From an uncultured Clostridia bacterium (GTDB lineage Bacteria > Bacillota > Clostridia > Christensenellales > UBA1242): 38,638 nt of DNA. The notes under the pieces were generated by a model. It saw nothing but the letters and a program-made list of their open reading frames with translations, was not told the origin of the DNA and ran no database searches. Below are positions 16,352 to 25,670 of the stretch, piece by piece (the first letter of the stretch is position 1; every line of letters begins with the position of its first letter). The stretch is from contig CALDMJ010000078.1 in the NCBI GenBank assembly GCA_937914725.1, positions 1 through 38,638 on the forward strand, read 5' to 3'. The translations under genes and the position numbers were made by a program.

Positions 16352-18577
16352 ATGAATAAAATTAGTTATTTTATTGCGACAATTGTTTTGTCAGTGTGCC
16401 TCATCGGCTTTAGCGCGTGCGGCGGCAGCAACAAGGGCAAAACAATTCAAGGCGCGGAAGCGGTAGGTCTCAAGGTGTATTATCACGTCAGCGAAACTAT
16501 CGACTTTGCGTCAGTTAAAATCAAAGTCACCTATGACGACAAGTCAACGACGGAACTAACAAAAGGTGAAGTCGACATTGACTCTACAAACGCAAAGGCG
16601 GACACACAGTTTGTACTTGGCACAAACGGACTTTCCGCACAACAAGGCGGCAGCCTCACTGCGGGCGAATACAAAATCACGTGCCAAATTGTTGGCGACA
16701 AAACAAACGCCAAATACGAACTTATGACAGTAATTGTATCGACGGATATGTCGCTTGTCTACGATTTACAACTTTTTGAAGCCCCGCAATTTATTGATAC
16801 ATTTAATGAAAATAATCAATCATCCGCGACAAATGAAAGCAATTTTTATAAGACGACCGACTACTATGTTGGCGACGACAACGCGTTTGTGCTTAATCCA
16901 GTGCTCAAATTAATGAGCAAAAAGGACGCAAGTATTGCAACGGTTACTGATTTCAAGGCTAATGTTAAAGTCGAAATCAAGGGTGCGGACGCGTTCAGCG
17001 AAGTCACGGACGACACATACTTTGATTATGCTAACTTCAAGTTCAATTTCAAGGAAAGCGCAATCGGGCACAAATTTAGAATTACAATGACCCCAGCCGA
17101 ATTTGATGCTGACTTTGCGGGTAACCCAATTCAACCCGTTGTGTTTACGGTTGTAGTTGCGGACGGCTACAATGTTTACGACGCTGTTGACCTTGGTAGA
17201 ATCAACATTGTTTCGGACAATGTGAAAAATCAAATCACTGTGGACAGCAATTCGTGGAGTCGGGACGGCAATTCGTGGGGACGCACATTTTACACAAACA
17301 CACAAGAAAATACGCGCAAAAATATAAAATACAGCGACATTTGGTTGCCTTTCCTTGCTAGCGAGGGCAAAACCGATTTAGAACCCATCAACGGCGTTTT
17401 CCTTCACGGCAACATTAATGTGACACCTAACGACATTCCTAGCGAATACTTTATTGGCGAAGCGGAGGCTGCTGCAAACGGCGCAAGCAAATCGGCAGGT
17501 TCTTTGCGCGACTGCGCTGAACTTTACACACACTACCTTGAAAATGATTTTACTTTCAACGGAAACTTGTTCAAAATCGACTTCAGCGCTATCCCTTGGT
17601 GCCGCAACAATAAAGACTATGATCCGTTCTACTTCCCTGACGAAGGTGCAGACACACACGCGACACCGGGGCACGCAACTGCGTTTGTTATGGCAAACAA
17701 GTCGGATGAAAGCAACAACACAAAGGCGTACTTTATAAATGTTGAGGCAGTCGGCAACACTGCAAATGCATCACTCAGTGCAAAAGAAGGCGAGGACCTT
17801 TTGGCGGCTGGCGGACTTATTATGATAAAATCAATCACGTCAACAACTGTTGCTGAAAACAATATCGCAAAAGGTTGGATGATTGCGTGGTTTGCTGAAA
17901 TGACCGACAATATCAACTCTCTTGAAATGAATTATATCAAAACATATGACTGCTTCAACAGCGGAATTTACAACTACGGCAGCGAAAAGAACACACTCGC
18001 GAACTCCGAGTTCAAGCGCTTCGGCGGTCCAGTCATCCTTGCGACAAGCATCGCGACGGATTCAGGCGAAAAGCGCGATGGTGTCGGCTTTACGATTGAT
18101 AAAAATACAACTACGCTTGAAAGTTTCGTCAACGGCACGGAAGCGTGGTTTACAATTGTCAAAGCAAATACAATCGTGGCGCCATTCTTCGCGCTCGACC
18201 AATTGTTCAATGCGTACGGCAACACGGTTTTGCAAGCGCAAGAAGGTAAAAATTATATGAATATGATAGCAATTTGTCTTGACTCAGATACTGTTACGTC
18301 TACCGACCCAACATACGCAACTCTCGAATATGGCAACAATAAATACGCGCTCGACAAAGATGAAAACAACCCTATCAATCAAATTTGGACGCAAGCAAAA
18401 ACTGCCGTATTCCTCTCGAGTGGCGGACAAATCGCATATATGCCAAATGAAAAATCTATAACATTCATAAATGATGCAACAACCTTTACAGGTGACAACC
18501 TATTCATTGCCTACCCAATGAATGCAACGGCAACGGCAGGCGTCCTTGTCTCTCTCTACACAATCACCGCCGCTTAA
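16352..18577 (+). CDS. Large lipoprotein with N-terminal Ig-like domain
   Basis: 741-aa lipoprotein of unknown function. The true start is the ATG at 16352 (AAGGAG 7 nt upstream), not the open frame 20 codons earlier. A signal peptide ends in the lipobox FSAC with Cys23, so the mature protein is tethered to the outer membrane face. A bacterial Ig-like domain follows (~30-115: LKVYYHVSETIDFASVKIKV.. to ..YELMTVIV). The remaining ~600 residues include blocks such as GVFLHGNINVTPNDIPSEYF and NYIKTYDCFNSGIYNYGSEK that read like a right-handed beta-helix (inference). Cargo such as glycan binding is possible. It is convergent with the GLUG-protein genes and shares their terminator. Confidence 0.78.
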   Translation: MNKISYFIATIVLSVCLIGFSACGGSNKGKTIQGAEAVGLKVYYHVSETIDFASVKIKVTYDDKSTTELTKGEVDIDSTNAKADTQFVLGTNGLSAQQGGSLTAGEYKITCQIVGDKTNAKYELMTVIVSTDMSLVYDLQLFEAPQFIDTFNENNQSSATNESNFYKTTDYYVGDDNAFVLNPVLKLMSKKDASIATVTDFKANVKVEIKGADAFSEVTDDTYFDYANFKFNFKESAIGHKFRITMTPAEFDADFAGNPIQPVVFTVVVADGYNVYDAVDLGRINIVSDNVKNQITVDSNSWSRDGNSWGRTFYTNTQENTRKNIKYSDIWLPFLASEGKTDLEPINGVFLHGNINVTPNDIPSEYFIGEAEAAANGASKSAGSLRDCAELYTHYLENDFTFNGNLFKIDFSAIPWCRNNKDYDPFYFPDEGADTHATPGHATAFVMANKSDESNNTKAYFINVEAVGNTANASLSAKEGEDLLAAGGLIMIKSITSTTVAENNIAKGWMIAWFAEMTDNINSLEMNYIKTYDCFNSGIYNYGSEKNTLANSEFKRFGGPVILATSIATDSGEKRDGVGFTIDKNTTTLESFVNGTEAWFTIVKANTIVAPFFALDQLFNAYGNTVLQAQEGKNYMNMIAICLDSDTVTSTDPTYATLEYGNNKYALDKDENNPINQIWTQAKTAVFLSSGGQIAYMPNEKSITFINDATTFTGDNLFIAYPMNATATAGVLVSLYTITAA

Positions 18578-18664
18578 TGCAAATTCACTTAGCAAAATAT
18601 GATAATCAATTTATTATAACTATACAATGGTTATTTAATTATCAAAGAAAACTTATTTGATTAT

Positions 18665-18722
18665 GAAAAAACTCTTTAAATGAAGAACAAATCTAAATTC
18701 TTCATTCTAAAGAGTTTTTTTT
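18665..18722. terminator. Bidirectional terminator between convergent surface-protein genes
   Basis: AAACTCTTTAAATGAAGAA pairs with TTCTTCATTCTAAAGAGTTT with one bulged G and a 10-nt loop. T8 follows on the plus strand and TTTTTTC on the minus strand. It lies 87 nt after the plus gene and 10 nt after the minus gene. Confidence 0.88.
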
Positions 18723-18732
18723 ACGTATCCAT

Positions 18733-20148
18733 CTAGAGCAATTTAGGCAGTCCATCTTTACTAGGCGCAAGATCCCACACATTTTCGTCAAGATTATCAT
18801 ACCCTAAAGTTAGTATGTTATTAACATTTTGATATCCCGTTACATCGCCCAAAATTTCACCTTTCTTTTGATAAACGGCATAATTAACGTGTTCATAAAC
18901 TGGATCACCATTCCTATCATTATAAAGTTTTATATTCTCATCATAATCATAATAAGCAATGTTGCTAAGCAAAGTTTCCGCTACTGTATGTGCAAAATCA
19001 TATGCGTGAACATATCGCGACTCTTGTCCATCCGTATTATCACCCATATTGCATTTTTTTGCGTAAGCGTATGAATTTTCAACCCTGCCTAAAAGCTTTC
19101 CGCCAAACCCGCACAAATATACATCGTGACGTACGCCTCTAAAAATACCGCTGACAAGCCCTTCTTTGCCTGTCATAGTGCCTGAAGCACCCGAATCTTT
19201 GATACTTCCTTTGTAATACCCAACTAAAAGACCTACCCACGTTGCAGCAGTAACCCTATTCCCGCCATACGAGAATACATCAAACATAGCATCATTAACA
19301 ATTGTTTTTTCAATCACGCCACTACTACTTATTTCTTTACCAACAACTCCGCCAATAAAATTACTATCAGTATCACTTGATAATTTTCCTGTAATTGAAC
19401 CGTAATAACTACATCTTTTAATTCGCGCGCAATCCGATTCTCCAACAATGCCTCCGATATTGCACGCGTGTAATGCTCCAAGCTTTAATGTCATTTTTGA
19501 ATTTATATTTTCAAAATAGCAACTATCCGCATAACCCACTGCGCCACCAAAACTTGTCATAAGTCCTTCATTTATGACAATTACTCCATACAGGTCACAA
19601 TTTTGGAATCTAGTATCGTGCGCTTCGCCTACAAGTGCTCCCACATATAATTTGTACGCTTTTTCATTTCCTTCTGCGTCAACTTTGACCGAATATTTCC
19701 AACTTATAGCAACATTAAGCTTAAGGTTTTTTATAGTTGCTTTGTTGGTATATGCAAAAAGCCCCATTTGCATTGTATCGGAAACTTTGTTGTCTTCATT
19801 ATATGTCCACCCCATACCTTTAACAGTGTGCCCATCACCATCAAATTTACCTGAAAATTTTTTTATTGGAACCCAGTTTGCGCGCACACTTCCGTCCTCA
19901 TTATAATTTGTCAAATCAATATCATTGCCAAGTTTATAGGAATAACTAGGGTTCAACCTTACAGCATTTAATTCTTCGCAGTCAGTTATAACATACGGGT
20001 CGCTTTCAGTTCCTGAGCCAGTTTCATAAATGTGGCTTACATCAACACGTTTATCGCCTTCAGATTTTTTACCAAAAATTCCACACCCGCAAAAAAGTCC
20101 CGCACATAAACAAATTATTAATGTCGTAATAATTATTTTATAATTCAT
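18733..20148 (-). CDS. GLUG-repeat surface lipoprotein
   Basis: 471-aa protein with a signal peptide ending near Cys22 (LFCGCG; a lipobox with Cys20 or Cys22). The mature part starts with GTESDPYVITDCEELNAV, the common N-terminal motif of GLUG proteins, then IDLTNY..W.PI..FSGKFDGDGHTVKGM. Repeats of the GLUG type follow: GALVGEAHDTRFQNCDLYG, GGIVGESDCARIKRCSYYGS, GGVVGKEIS, WVGLLVGYYKGS. These are thought to form extracellular beta-solenoids, in some families as adhesins. It lies 12 nt downstream of a paralogue, so the pair is one operon; GAGGGG is the ribosome site. It lacks a C-terminal LPxTG or repeat anchor. Confidence 0.82.
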   Translation of the reverse strand: MNYKIIITTLIICLCAGLFCGCGIFGKKSEGDKRVDVSHIYETGSGTESDPYVITDCEELNAVRLNPSYSYKLGNDIDLTNYNEDGSVRANWVPIKKFSGKFDGDGHTVKGMGWTYNEDNKVSDTMQMGLFAYTNKATIKNLKLNVAISWKYSVKVDAEGNEKAYKLYVGALVGEAHDTRFQNCDLYGVIVINEGLMTSFGGAVGYADSCYFENINSKMTLKLGALHACNIGGIVGESDCARIKRCSYYGSITGKLSSDTDSNFIGGVVGKEISSSGVIEKTIVNDAMFDVFSYGGNRVTAATWVGLLVGYYKGSIKDSGASGTMTGKEGLVSGIFRGVRHDVYLCGFGGKLLGRVENSYAYAKKCNMGDNTDGQESRYVHAYDFAHTVAETLLSNIAYYDYDENIKLYNDRNGDPVYEHVNYAVYQKKGEILGDVTGYQNVNNILTLGYDNLDENVWDLAPSKDGLPKLL

Positions 20149-20160
20149 TGCTGCACCCCT

Positions 20161-21552
20161 CTATTCTTCACTTTTTATTGTCAGGTTTTTATATTCATAC
20201 GGAATATCATTGTAAATAAGTTTGGGGAGCAAATCACCTTCTTCTTGCGTCCAAATGCCCTGCCCGTCGGGAAACTCAACCATTTGCCCAACAGTTGCTT
20301 TCATATAAATTCCTTCTTCTTCAATAAAGTGGTTTGGCTTAATTGGGTGATATATCCCTGCAAAGGATTGATTATAGTAATAACAATTGCTTACAAAATG
20401 GTCATCCCCGCCAAAAATTACGCCATATCCGGTTGTATTCGTTACTGAAAGATGCGAAATAACATTGTTTATTTTCCCGTCCGAAATACCTGCCACGCCT
20501 GCAACCATAAATTGGATGTAGTATTCCTCTTGCTCAAAAAGTGTTACGGGAGGCTGATATTCTTCACTCACACTAAAGACAGCCGCACAGTTTTTAATAC
20601 TGCCATCTTTCTTATTTATCCCTGCTATACCACCTACTACATATGGCATATTAGATTTGTAATCGGTCAAACTTAATTTGCTTTTTAGCACTGCATTCAA
20701 GCGCACTTTGCCCACATCGCTCACACATTTTTCGACCGTACCATTTAACATCCCTACTATTCCCCCAACACAAGTGGTGCTAACAAATTCTTCACTATTT
20801 AAAACTTTTCCTGTTCTATTTAATTCGCTTCTACCCTTGCGAACATAAGCAGTAACATCTAGCGTTCCATTGAACACACAGTTTTCTATATTTGTGCCAT
20901 AGCCCGCTATTCCACCTACGCGCTGACGCCCTTCGCCGTTTCCTGAGTATATGTTTGTTGTAATTTTCACACTTGATGTGCAGTTTCTAATTGTTCCAGT
21001 AGATTCGCCAACAAGTCCACCAATTGCGCCATAATCAGTATTTGCCTTAAAAGTGCCTGTAACGTGACAATTTTCAATCAAATTATCGGACGAGTTAGCA
21101 ATAGTGCCCAAATACCAAAAATTGTTGTTACAATCTATGTTTACATCAAGATTTAGATTTTTGATTTCGCCAGAACATGACCCAAACAAATTATTATTTA
21201 GATTTTTTATCGTGTGGTTATCTCCATCAAAATATCCTTCAAACGGGACGATAGGTTTCCATATAGTAGTTGGATTACCATCAGAATCTTCTCCTTCCCA
21301 ATCGGCTAAATCAATATCAACAGTTAGTTTAAAATAACGTTTAAATTTATCTAGCTTAGACATAGAACTTAATCGATATGCATTGTCAACAATATATGGG
21401 TTTGATTCAGTGCCCTTGCCTTCCGCATAAATCTCTGATGCAATCTTCTCAATTTTGTCATTATATTTTTTTTCGTTTATTGCTCTTGCTATTGCACCCC
21501 CGCCTATTAAAACTCCGATTACTACTATAGTGATTATAATCTCTTTCCACAT
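20161..21552 (-). CDS. GLUG-repeat surface protein with N-terminal membrane anchor
   Basis: 463-aa paralogue of the adjacent gene. Instead of a lipobox it has an uncleaved-looking anchor, MWKEIIITIVVIGVLIGGG, residues 1-22. GKGTESNPYIVDNAYRLSSM and IDLADWEGEDSD..W.PIVPFEGYFDGDNHTIKNL mirror the neighbour, and GLUG-type repeats follow (GAIGGLVGESTGTIRNCTSS, GGIAGYGTNIENCVFNG, GGIVGMLNGTVEKCVSDV, VAGVAGISDGKINNV). The ATG at 21552 is chosen over one 14 codons upstream by the purine-rich GGGGATGAG before it. Probably translated with the lipoprotein downstream; both would sit on the outer surface. Confidence 0.8.
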   Translation of the reverse strand: MWKEIIITIVVIGVLIGGGAIARAINEKKYNDKIEKIASEIYAEGKGTESNPYIVDNAYRLSSMSKLDKFKRYFKLTVDIDLADWEGEDSDGNPTTIWKPIVPFEGYFDGDNHTIKNLNNNLFGSCSGEIKNLNLDVNIDCNNNFWYLGTIANSSDNLIENCHVTGTFKANTDYGAIGGLVGESTGTIRNCTSSVKITTNIYSGNGEGRQRVGGIAGYGTNIENCVFNGTLDVTAYVRKGRSELNRTGKVLNSEEFVSTTCVGGIVGMLNGTVEKCVSDVGKVRLNAVLKSKLSLTDYKSNMPYVVGGIAGINKKDGSIKNCAAVFSVSEEYQPPVTLFEQEEYYIQFMVAGVAGISDGKINNVISHLSVTNTTGYGVIFGGDDHFVSNCYYYNQSFAGIYHPIKPNHFIEEEGIYMKATVGQMVEFPDGQGIWTQEEGDLLPKLIYNDIPYEYKNLTIKSEE

Positions 21553-21667
21553 ATTCTCATCCCCACTGCACTTAGATTTGATCGCATAATACAAAATGCG
21601 GTACTATATTATTTGTGATACTGTTTGCTTTTTATTTTATATTTTTTAGTGATACTGTTTTTTTCGC

Positions 21668-21714
21668 GGCAAAATTGCAGTCGTGCAACGGTTTGTTGCA
21701 CGACACATTTTGCC
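21668..21714. other. Long two-part hairpin between surface-protein genes
   Basis: GTCGTGCAAC (21680-21689) pairs perfectly with GTTGCACGAC (21695-21704) around GGTTT, and GGCAAAAT (21668-21675) pairs with ATTTTGCC (21707-21714) around it, an 18-bp stem with a small internal loop. It lies in the leader of the 21552 gene and past the stop of the 21828 gene. No T tract follows on the minus strand, so it is not a plain terminator for either. Confidence 0.65.
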
Positions 21715-21827
21715 ATTGCACGATTGTTTTTGCGCTCGCGCTTTTTTACTTTTGCACATTTTTTCCCTATTGCGCAATTTTTCTCTCTTGTGACATTTTT
21801 TTAATTATTCATTAATTGTTTTTTCAA

Positions 21828-24116
21828 TTATTCGTTGTCAGCGCCGCTTGTTGCTTCGATTGCGTTGCTGACATCTTCCCAAAGGTCGTCAATGCTGCTT
21901 GTTGCGTTTATTTTGTACGTTACGGTCATCTCGGATGTCGATGACGATGTTGTTGTTTGAGAAGTAGTTGTAATACTTTTGATTTTACCATTCTCTAATG
22001 TAAAGGTTATGTTATTATTTGATTGAGTATTTGCGTCCTCCATACTCGTCATTGTTACAACAAAACTACTAGAATTCTTTTGAATTTTCATTTGGGCACT
22101 TTCACCAGCAGCCATAAATTCAACTACTTCGTCAATAGTGCTAAAATTCCAAAAAACTCTCATAATTGCAGATGTCAAAAGCGCCTCTAACATTGCTTCT
22201 TGAAATTCACTTTCATTGGTATATGTTGTTTTTTCAAAAACATTATTATACTTTTCGTAGAATGTTTTATTCTTGACGTCAATTTGAATTTTCTGCGCGA
22301 TAGATCCCACCTCTGGAGCCCCTTGATTTATGTCAACAAGATAACTAAATACTGCTTTTTGAGTCTTAGCATCATATGTTTCAGTAATCATAGGAGTGTT
22401 CCCTTGATATGCTGTAATTGTATAATCATTAGCAAGAGTATTATTTATTACTTGACGAAGTTCAGCAAACAACGCGTTTTGTTGCTCAGCATTTTGATCT
22501 CCAGTTTCGTCATCCCCGCTTGGTTCATCGCCGCCCCCTGTGGTTGCGTTGTCAAACTTTGAAAAGTCAGTTGGCATAATTGTGCTATCGTAGGTGTAAG
22601 TTATTGATTGCGTAGCCGTATAAAGCATCGTTGGCTCGGCTGCAGTCCCGTCATAACGCTCGTACTTTAGTTCCGTTGATGTCAACTTTGTGTCCGCTTT
22701 ATATATTGCGGTTGCTACACAGCGAATCTTTGCTGCACCCTCGCCTTTTTCGTTGCTAACTCGATAAATTGCAACATAAAGATTGCCGACTTTTTGGACG
22801 TTTTTCTCGAATGTTGCTTCACTTTCAAATGCAACTCCAAATACTTCCGCAAACATTGCATTCAATTCTACACTAGTTGGTTCTTGAATTTGAACGGCAA
22901 GTGCACCACTTCCAATTGAGTACTCATCTCCTACTTGATTTGCTGGTACTTCTTCCACACTTTTTTGAACTGTTGTTCCCGCGCTTTGGTAGGTATACAG
23001 ATTATATGTATTGCCATTTTTCTTCAAGTACGCTTCGCTTACCATTGAATCACTTGTAGCAACATATGCAAATTCGCCCGTTTCACCATTATAAGATACC
23101 ACTCCTATAGTATCAACGTTGACTTCCTCAAATAACATTCCAACGCCATTAGCAGTCATTCTTACTGTATAAGACCCCTTGTACTCCGCTGTTGTTTTAA
23201 GCGCATTTTCAAACGCTACCTTTGCAGAGTTTTCTTCATCTCCGCTTGGCTCGTCACTAGGCTCATCGCTCGGTTCGTCGTCTCCACTTGGCTCGTCGCT
23301 AGGTTCGTCGCTTGGTTCATCGCCGCCACCTGTGGTTGCGTCGTCAAACTTTGAAAAGTCAGTTGGCATAATTGTGCTATCGTATGCATATGTGATTGTT
23401 TCGGTTTGCGTGTATGACAAAGTTGCTTCGGTTGCAGAACCACTAAAAGTCTCATACTTTGATGCGATTGACGTCAACTTTGTGTCCGCTTTATATGTTT
23501 CGGTTGCCACGCAGCGAACTTTTGCTTCGCCCTCGCCTTTTTCGTTGCTAACTTCATAGGTCGCGACATTAAGTTTGCCGTCCTTTTTGACGCTCTTATT
23601 AAATGTCGCTTCAGTTTCAAACGTAACACCGAATACTTGCGCAAACATTTCGTTTACTTCTTCGCTGGTCGGTTCTTTGACTTGCACGCCTGACATCCCG
23701 CCTGCGATTGAGTATTTTCCAACTACCTCACTTGCTGGTAATTCTTCCACACTCTTGTCGATTGTAGTTCCTATTTTTGTATAGGCATATTTTTTATAGG
23801 TATCGCCGTTTTTCTTCACGTACATTTCATCTGCTACAGAACCGCTTGATATAATGTACGCGAACTCGCTCGTTTCGGCGTTATAGGTAATAACGTCCGT
23901 ATCTTCGCCAGTCATTGCATTGCTTTTAGAAGTCATTCTTACTGTATAAGAACCCGTGTACTCAGCCGTCGTTTTGACTGCTTTGTCAAACGCGTCCTTT
24001 GCGGCGCTATCACCACCGCCAAACAAATCGCACGCGCTGAACATTACTGCTACAACAAACATCGTTGCGATTAGTAGCGCATACTTCACTGCGCCAAAAA
24101 CATTTTGTTTTGTCAT
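21828..24116 (-). CDS. Lipoprotein with three repeated domains and DEPS linker
   Basis: 762-aa lipoprotein of unknown function. Signal peptide with lipobox FSAC, Cys29. Domain 1 (~37-255) begins DAFDKAVKTTAEYTGSYTVRMTS; domain 2 (~296-530) begins VAFENALKTTAEYKGSYTVRMTA and is clearly homologous along its length; a third, more diverged unit (~553-762) begins NALFAELRQVINNTLANDYTITA and ends with a similar beta strand (TVTYKINAT). Domains 1 and 2 are joined by an acidic linker of repeated (S)DEPS/GDDEPS, and a shorter GGGDEPSGDDE joins 2 to 3. The fold resembles beta-rich LppX/LolA-like lipid-carrier lipoproteins (low confidence). The ribosome site AAGGAG is strong. Confidence 0.8.
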   Translation of the reverse strand: MTKQNVFGAVKYALLIATMFVVAVMFSACDLFGGGDSAAKDAFDKAVKTTAEYTGSYTVRMTSKSNAMTGEDTDVITYNAETSEFAYIISSGSVADEMYVKKNGDTYKKYAYTKIGTTIDKSVEELPASEVVGKYSIAGGMSGVQVKEPTSEEVNEMFAQVFGVTFETEATFNKSVKKDGKLNVATYEVSNEKGEGEAKVRCVATETYKADTKLTSIASKYETFSGSATEATLSYTQTETITYAYDSTIMPTDFSKFDDATTGGGDEPSDEPSDEPSGDDEPSDEPSDEPSGDEENSAKVAFENALKTTAEYKGSYTVRMTANGVGMLFEEVNVDTIGVVSYNGETGEFAYVATSDSMVSEAYLKKNGNTYNLYTYQSAGTTVQKSVEEVPANQVGDEYSIGSGALAVQIQEPTSVELNAMFAEVFGVAFESEATFEKNVQKVGNLYVAIYRVSNEKGEGAAKIRCVATAIYKADTKLTSTELKYERYDGTAAEPTMLYTATQSITYTYDSTIMPTDFSKFDNATTGGGDEPSGDDETGDQNAEQQNALFAELRQVINNTLANDYTITAYQGNTPMITETYDAKTQKAVFSYLVDINQGAPEVGSIAQKIQIDVKNKTFYEKYNNVFEKTTYTNESEFQEAMLEALLTSAIMRVFWNFSTIDEVVEFMAAGESAQMKIQKNSSSFVVTMTSMEDANTQSNNNITFTLENGKIKSITTTSQTTTSSSTSEMTVTYKINATSSIDDLWEDVSNAIEATSGADNE

Positions 24117-24210
24117 AATTGTTTTCTCCTTTCCCTCATAAATTTTCGATATTTATACTTATATATATGTATACATTTGCGTATAAATGTAGATAAATAT
24201 ATACATATAT

Positions 24211-24239
24211 GTTATACACGCAACGCAACAAATTGTCAA
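24211..24239 (-). promoter_or_regulatory. Promoter of the triple-domain lipoprotein
   Basis: TTGACA (24234-24239), 17-bp spacer, TATAAC (24211-24216) on the minus strand; leader of about 90 nt made of A/T with alternating TATA runs. Together with the terminator at 24353-24387 it accounts for the gap 24117-24459. Confidence 0.75.
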
Positions 24240-24352
24240 GTATTTTCGGCAAATTTTTCCTCGATTTGCCATTTTTTTACATAAATTGCGCCTAATCGCC
24301 GCCACAAATCTACATAATGCACAACATATTGCCATCCCACCACTTAAACAAC

Positions 24353-24387
24353 AAAAAAAAGCGGAACAGTCACCCAACTGCTCCGCT
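24353..24387 (-). terminator. Terminator of the zinc-ribbon gene
   Basis: AGCGGAACAGT (24360-24370) pairs with ACTGCTCCGCT (24377-24387), one mismatch. The minus strand continues with eight T residues. It lies 72 nt past the stop. Confidence 0.85.
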
Positions 24388-24459
24388 CTAAGTTATTTTA
24401 TTAAAAATATTATTATTGTATCTTACGACAAGTCACGGTATTAGTGAAACTTGGCGGGG

Positions 24460-24996
24460 CTATTCCCGCTCGTCGTCTTCATCGTCAAAATCGTCGTCTT
24501 CTTCATCCTCTTCATCATCGTCAAAATCGTCGTCAAAGTCCTCGTCCGAAATATCTTGCGCAAACTCGTCCTTTGCAAGTTCGTCAATTTCCGCAAAATT
24601 CAAATCCGAATCAATCGCGATGTCGTCAAGGTCAGTAGAAATACCCGCGTCGTAGCCGTCGTCAATATTGCCGATTGACGCCATCGGCCCCAAATTCTCC
24701 TCTTCCTCATTATCGTCCTCAACGCCGTCATCATTAATATAGTCGTGCCATTCGGTAAGGTCAATGTCATCCATATCCGCACCTTCCGCCTCTTTCTCAG
24801 CTGCACAACTAGCGCACATAATTTCGTCATCAGTGATGTAGTTTGTCTTGCAGATTGGGCACAATTCAAGGTCGATGTCGCACGCAAGGTCGTCGTGTCT
24901 TGAATTCATTTCGTTGATGCAAACACTACAATAATCTTCCCCTTTTTTTATGTAGTTGAGTTCACATCTAGGACATCTTTTATATACTGTTTTCAT
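24460..24996 (-). CDS. Double zinc-ribbon protein with extreme acidic tail
   Basis: 178-aa protein. The N terminus carries two four-Cys zinc-ribbon-like modules: CPRC..CSVC (residues ~8-27) and CPIC..CASC (~46-66). After that the protein turns acidic, and the last ~30 residues are almost solely Asp and Glu with a few Phe (repeated DDDFDDDEED type). The DNA shows matching purine-rich runs on the minus strand. Start at 24996 is supported by AGGAG 11 nt upstream; an ATG seven codons earlier would overlap that site. Acidic tails of this type mimic nucleic acid or bind basic proteins such as RNA polymerase or ribosomal parts; function here is unknown. It is monocistronic with its own terminator. 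Confidence 0.75.
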   Translation of the reverse strand: MKTVYKRCPRCELNYIKKGEDYCSVCINEMNSRHDDLACDIDLELCPICKTNYITDDEIMCASCAAEKEAEGADMDDIDLTEWHDYINDDGVEDDNEEEENLGPMASIGNIDDGYDAGISTDLDDIAIDSDLNFAEIDELAKDEFAQDISDEDFDDDFDDDEEDEEDDDFDDEDDERE

Positions 24997-25186
24997 AATT
25001 ATTTTTTCTCCTAACATTTTTTAAAAAGGTTTAGTATATTTTAATGATTTTTGATACAAAAGTCTACTATTTTGACACACTTTTTCAATTTTAAGCACAA
25101 AAAATACCGATAATTGCTAAGTTTAGAGTTATTGACACCTCAAAAACAGAAATCTATATCACGCAACACAGCACAACCACGCCATC

Positions 25187-25660
25187 CTACTCGCGCTCGG
25201 GCAGTTGATGATTGCGAACATATATCGCTCGTTCGTTGTTCAATACGTCGCAATTATCCGCCCCGATATACTTTCTATACTTGCGCAAAATTTCAATCCC
25301 GCCTTGAGTATAAAGTGGCGCGCCGTGCGCAACCAACTTTTTTGCAAAGTCCATATTGTTGATAATCACGGCATATTCAAGCGGCTCGGCATAAAACATT
25401 GAATGCCCATTGTAGGCACGCCCGCCCACCAAAATGTTCGCATTTTTTTCTAGCAACAAATCAAAACATTTACTCGCCGAACTATTAATCGCGGCAAACA
25501 CAAAATTGTCCGAACGCAAACTAAGCCCGCAATCAATGAGCGTGGATAGCCCCTCACTGTCGTCATTTTCAATCGCCGAATAGGCAATTGAGGACGCTTT
25601 TTCTCCCTTAATTAGTCGCTGTATATAGTCTTTTAATTTATTATAGTTCTCCATTATCAA
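25187..25660 (-). CDS. Ankyrin-repeat-like protein
   Basis: 157-aa protein with two to three ankyrin-like helical hairpins: DDSEGLSTLIDCGLSLRSDN (~33-52), FVFAAINSSASKCFDLLLEKNANI (~53-76) and LEYAVIINNMDFAKKLVAHGAPLY (~94-117). The repeats probably bind another protein; no catalytic motif is seen. Start is uncertain between TTG at 25660, better spaced to AAAGGG, and ATG two codons later at 25654. It lies 10 nt downstream of tilS on the same strand, so it is likely co-transcribed with it. Confidence 0.65.
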   Translation of the reverse strand: MIMENYNKLKDYIQRLIKGEKASSIAYSAIENDDSEGLSTLIDCGLSLRSDNFVFAAINSSASKCFDLLLEKNANILVGGRAYNGHSMFYAEPLEYAVIINNMDFAKKLVAHGAPLYTQGGIEILRKYRKYIGADNCDVLNNERAIYVRNHQLPERE

Positions 25661-25670
25661 TTAACACCCT

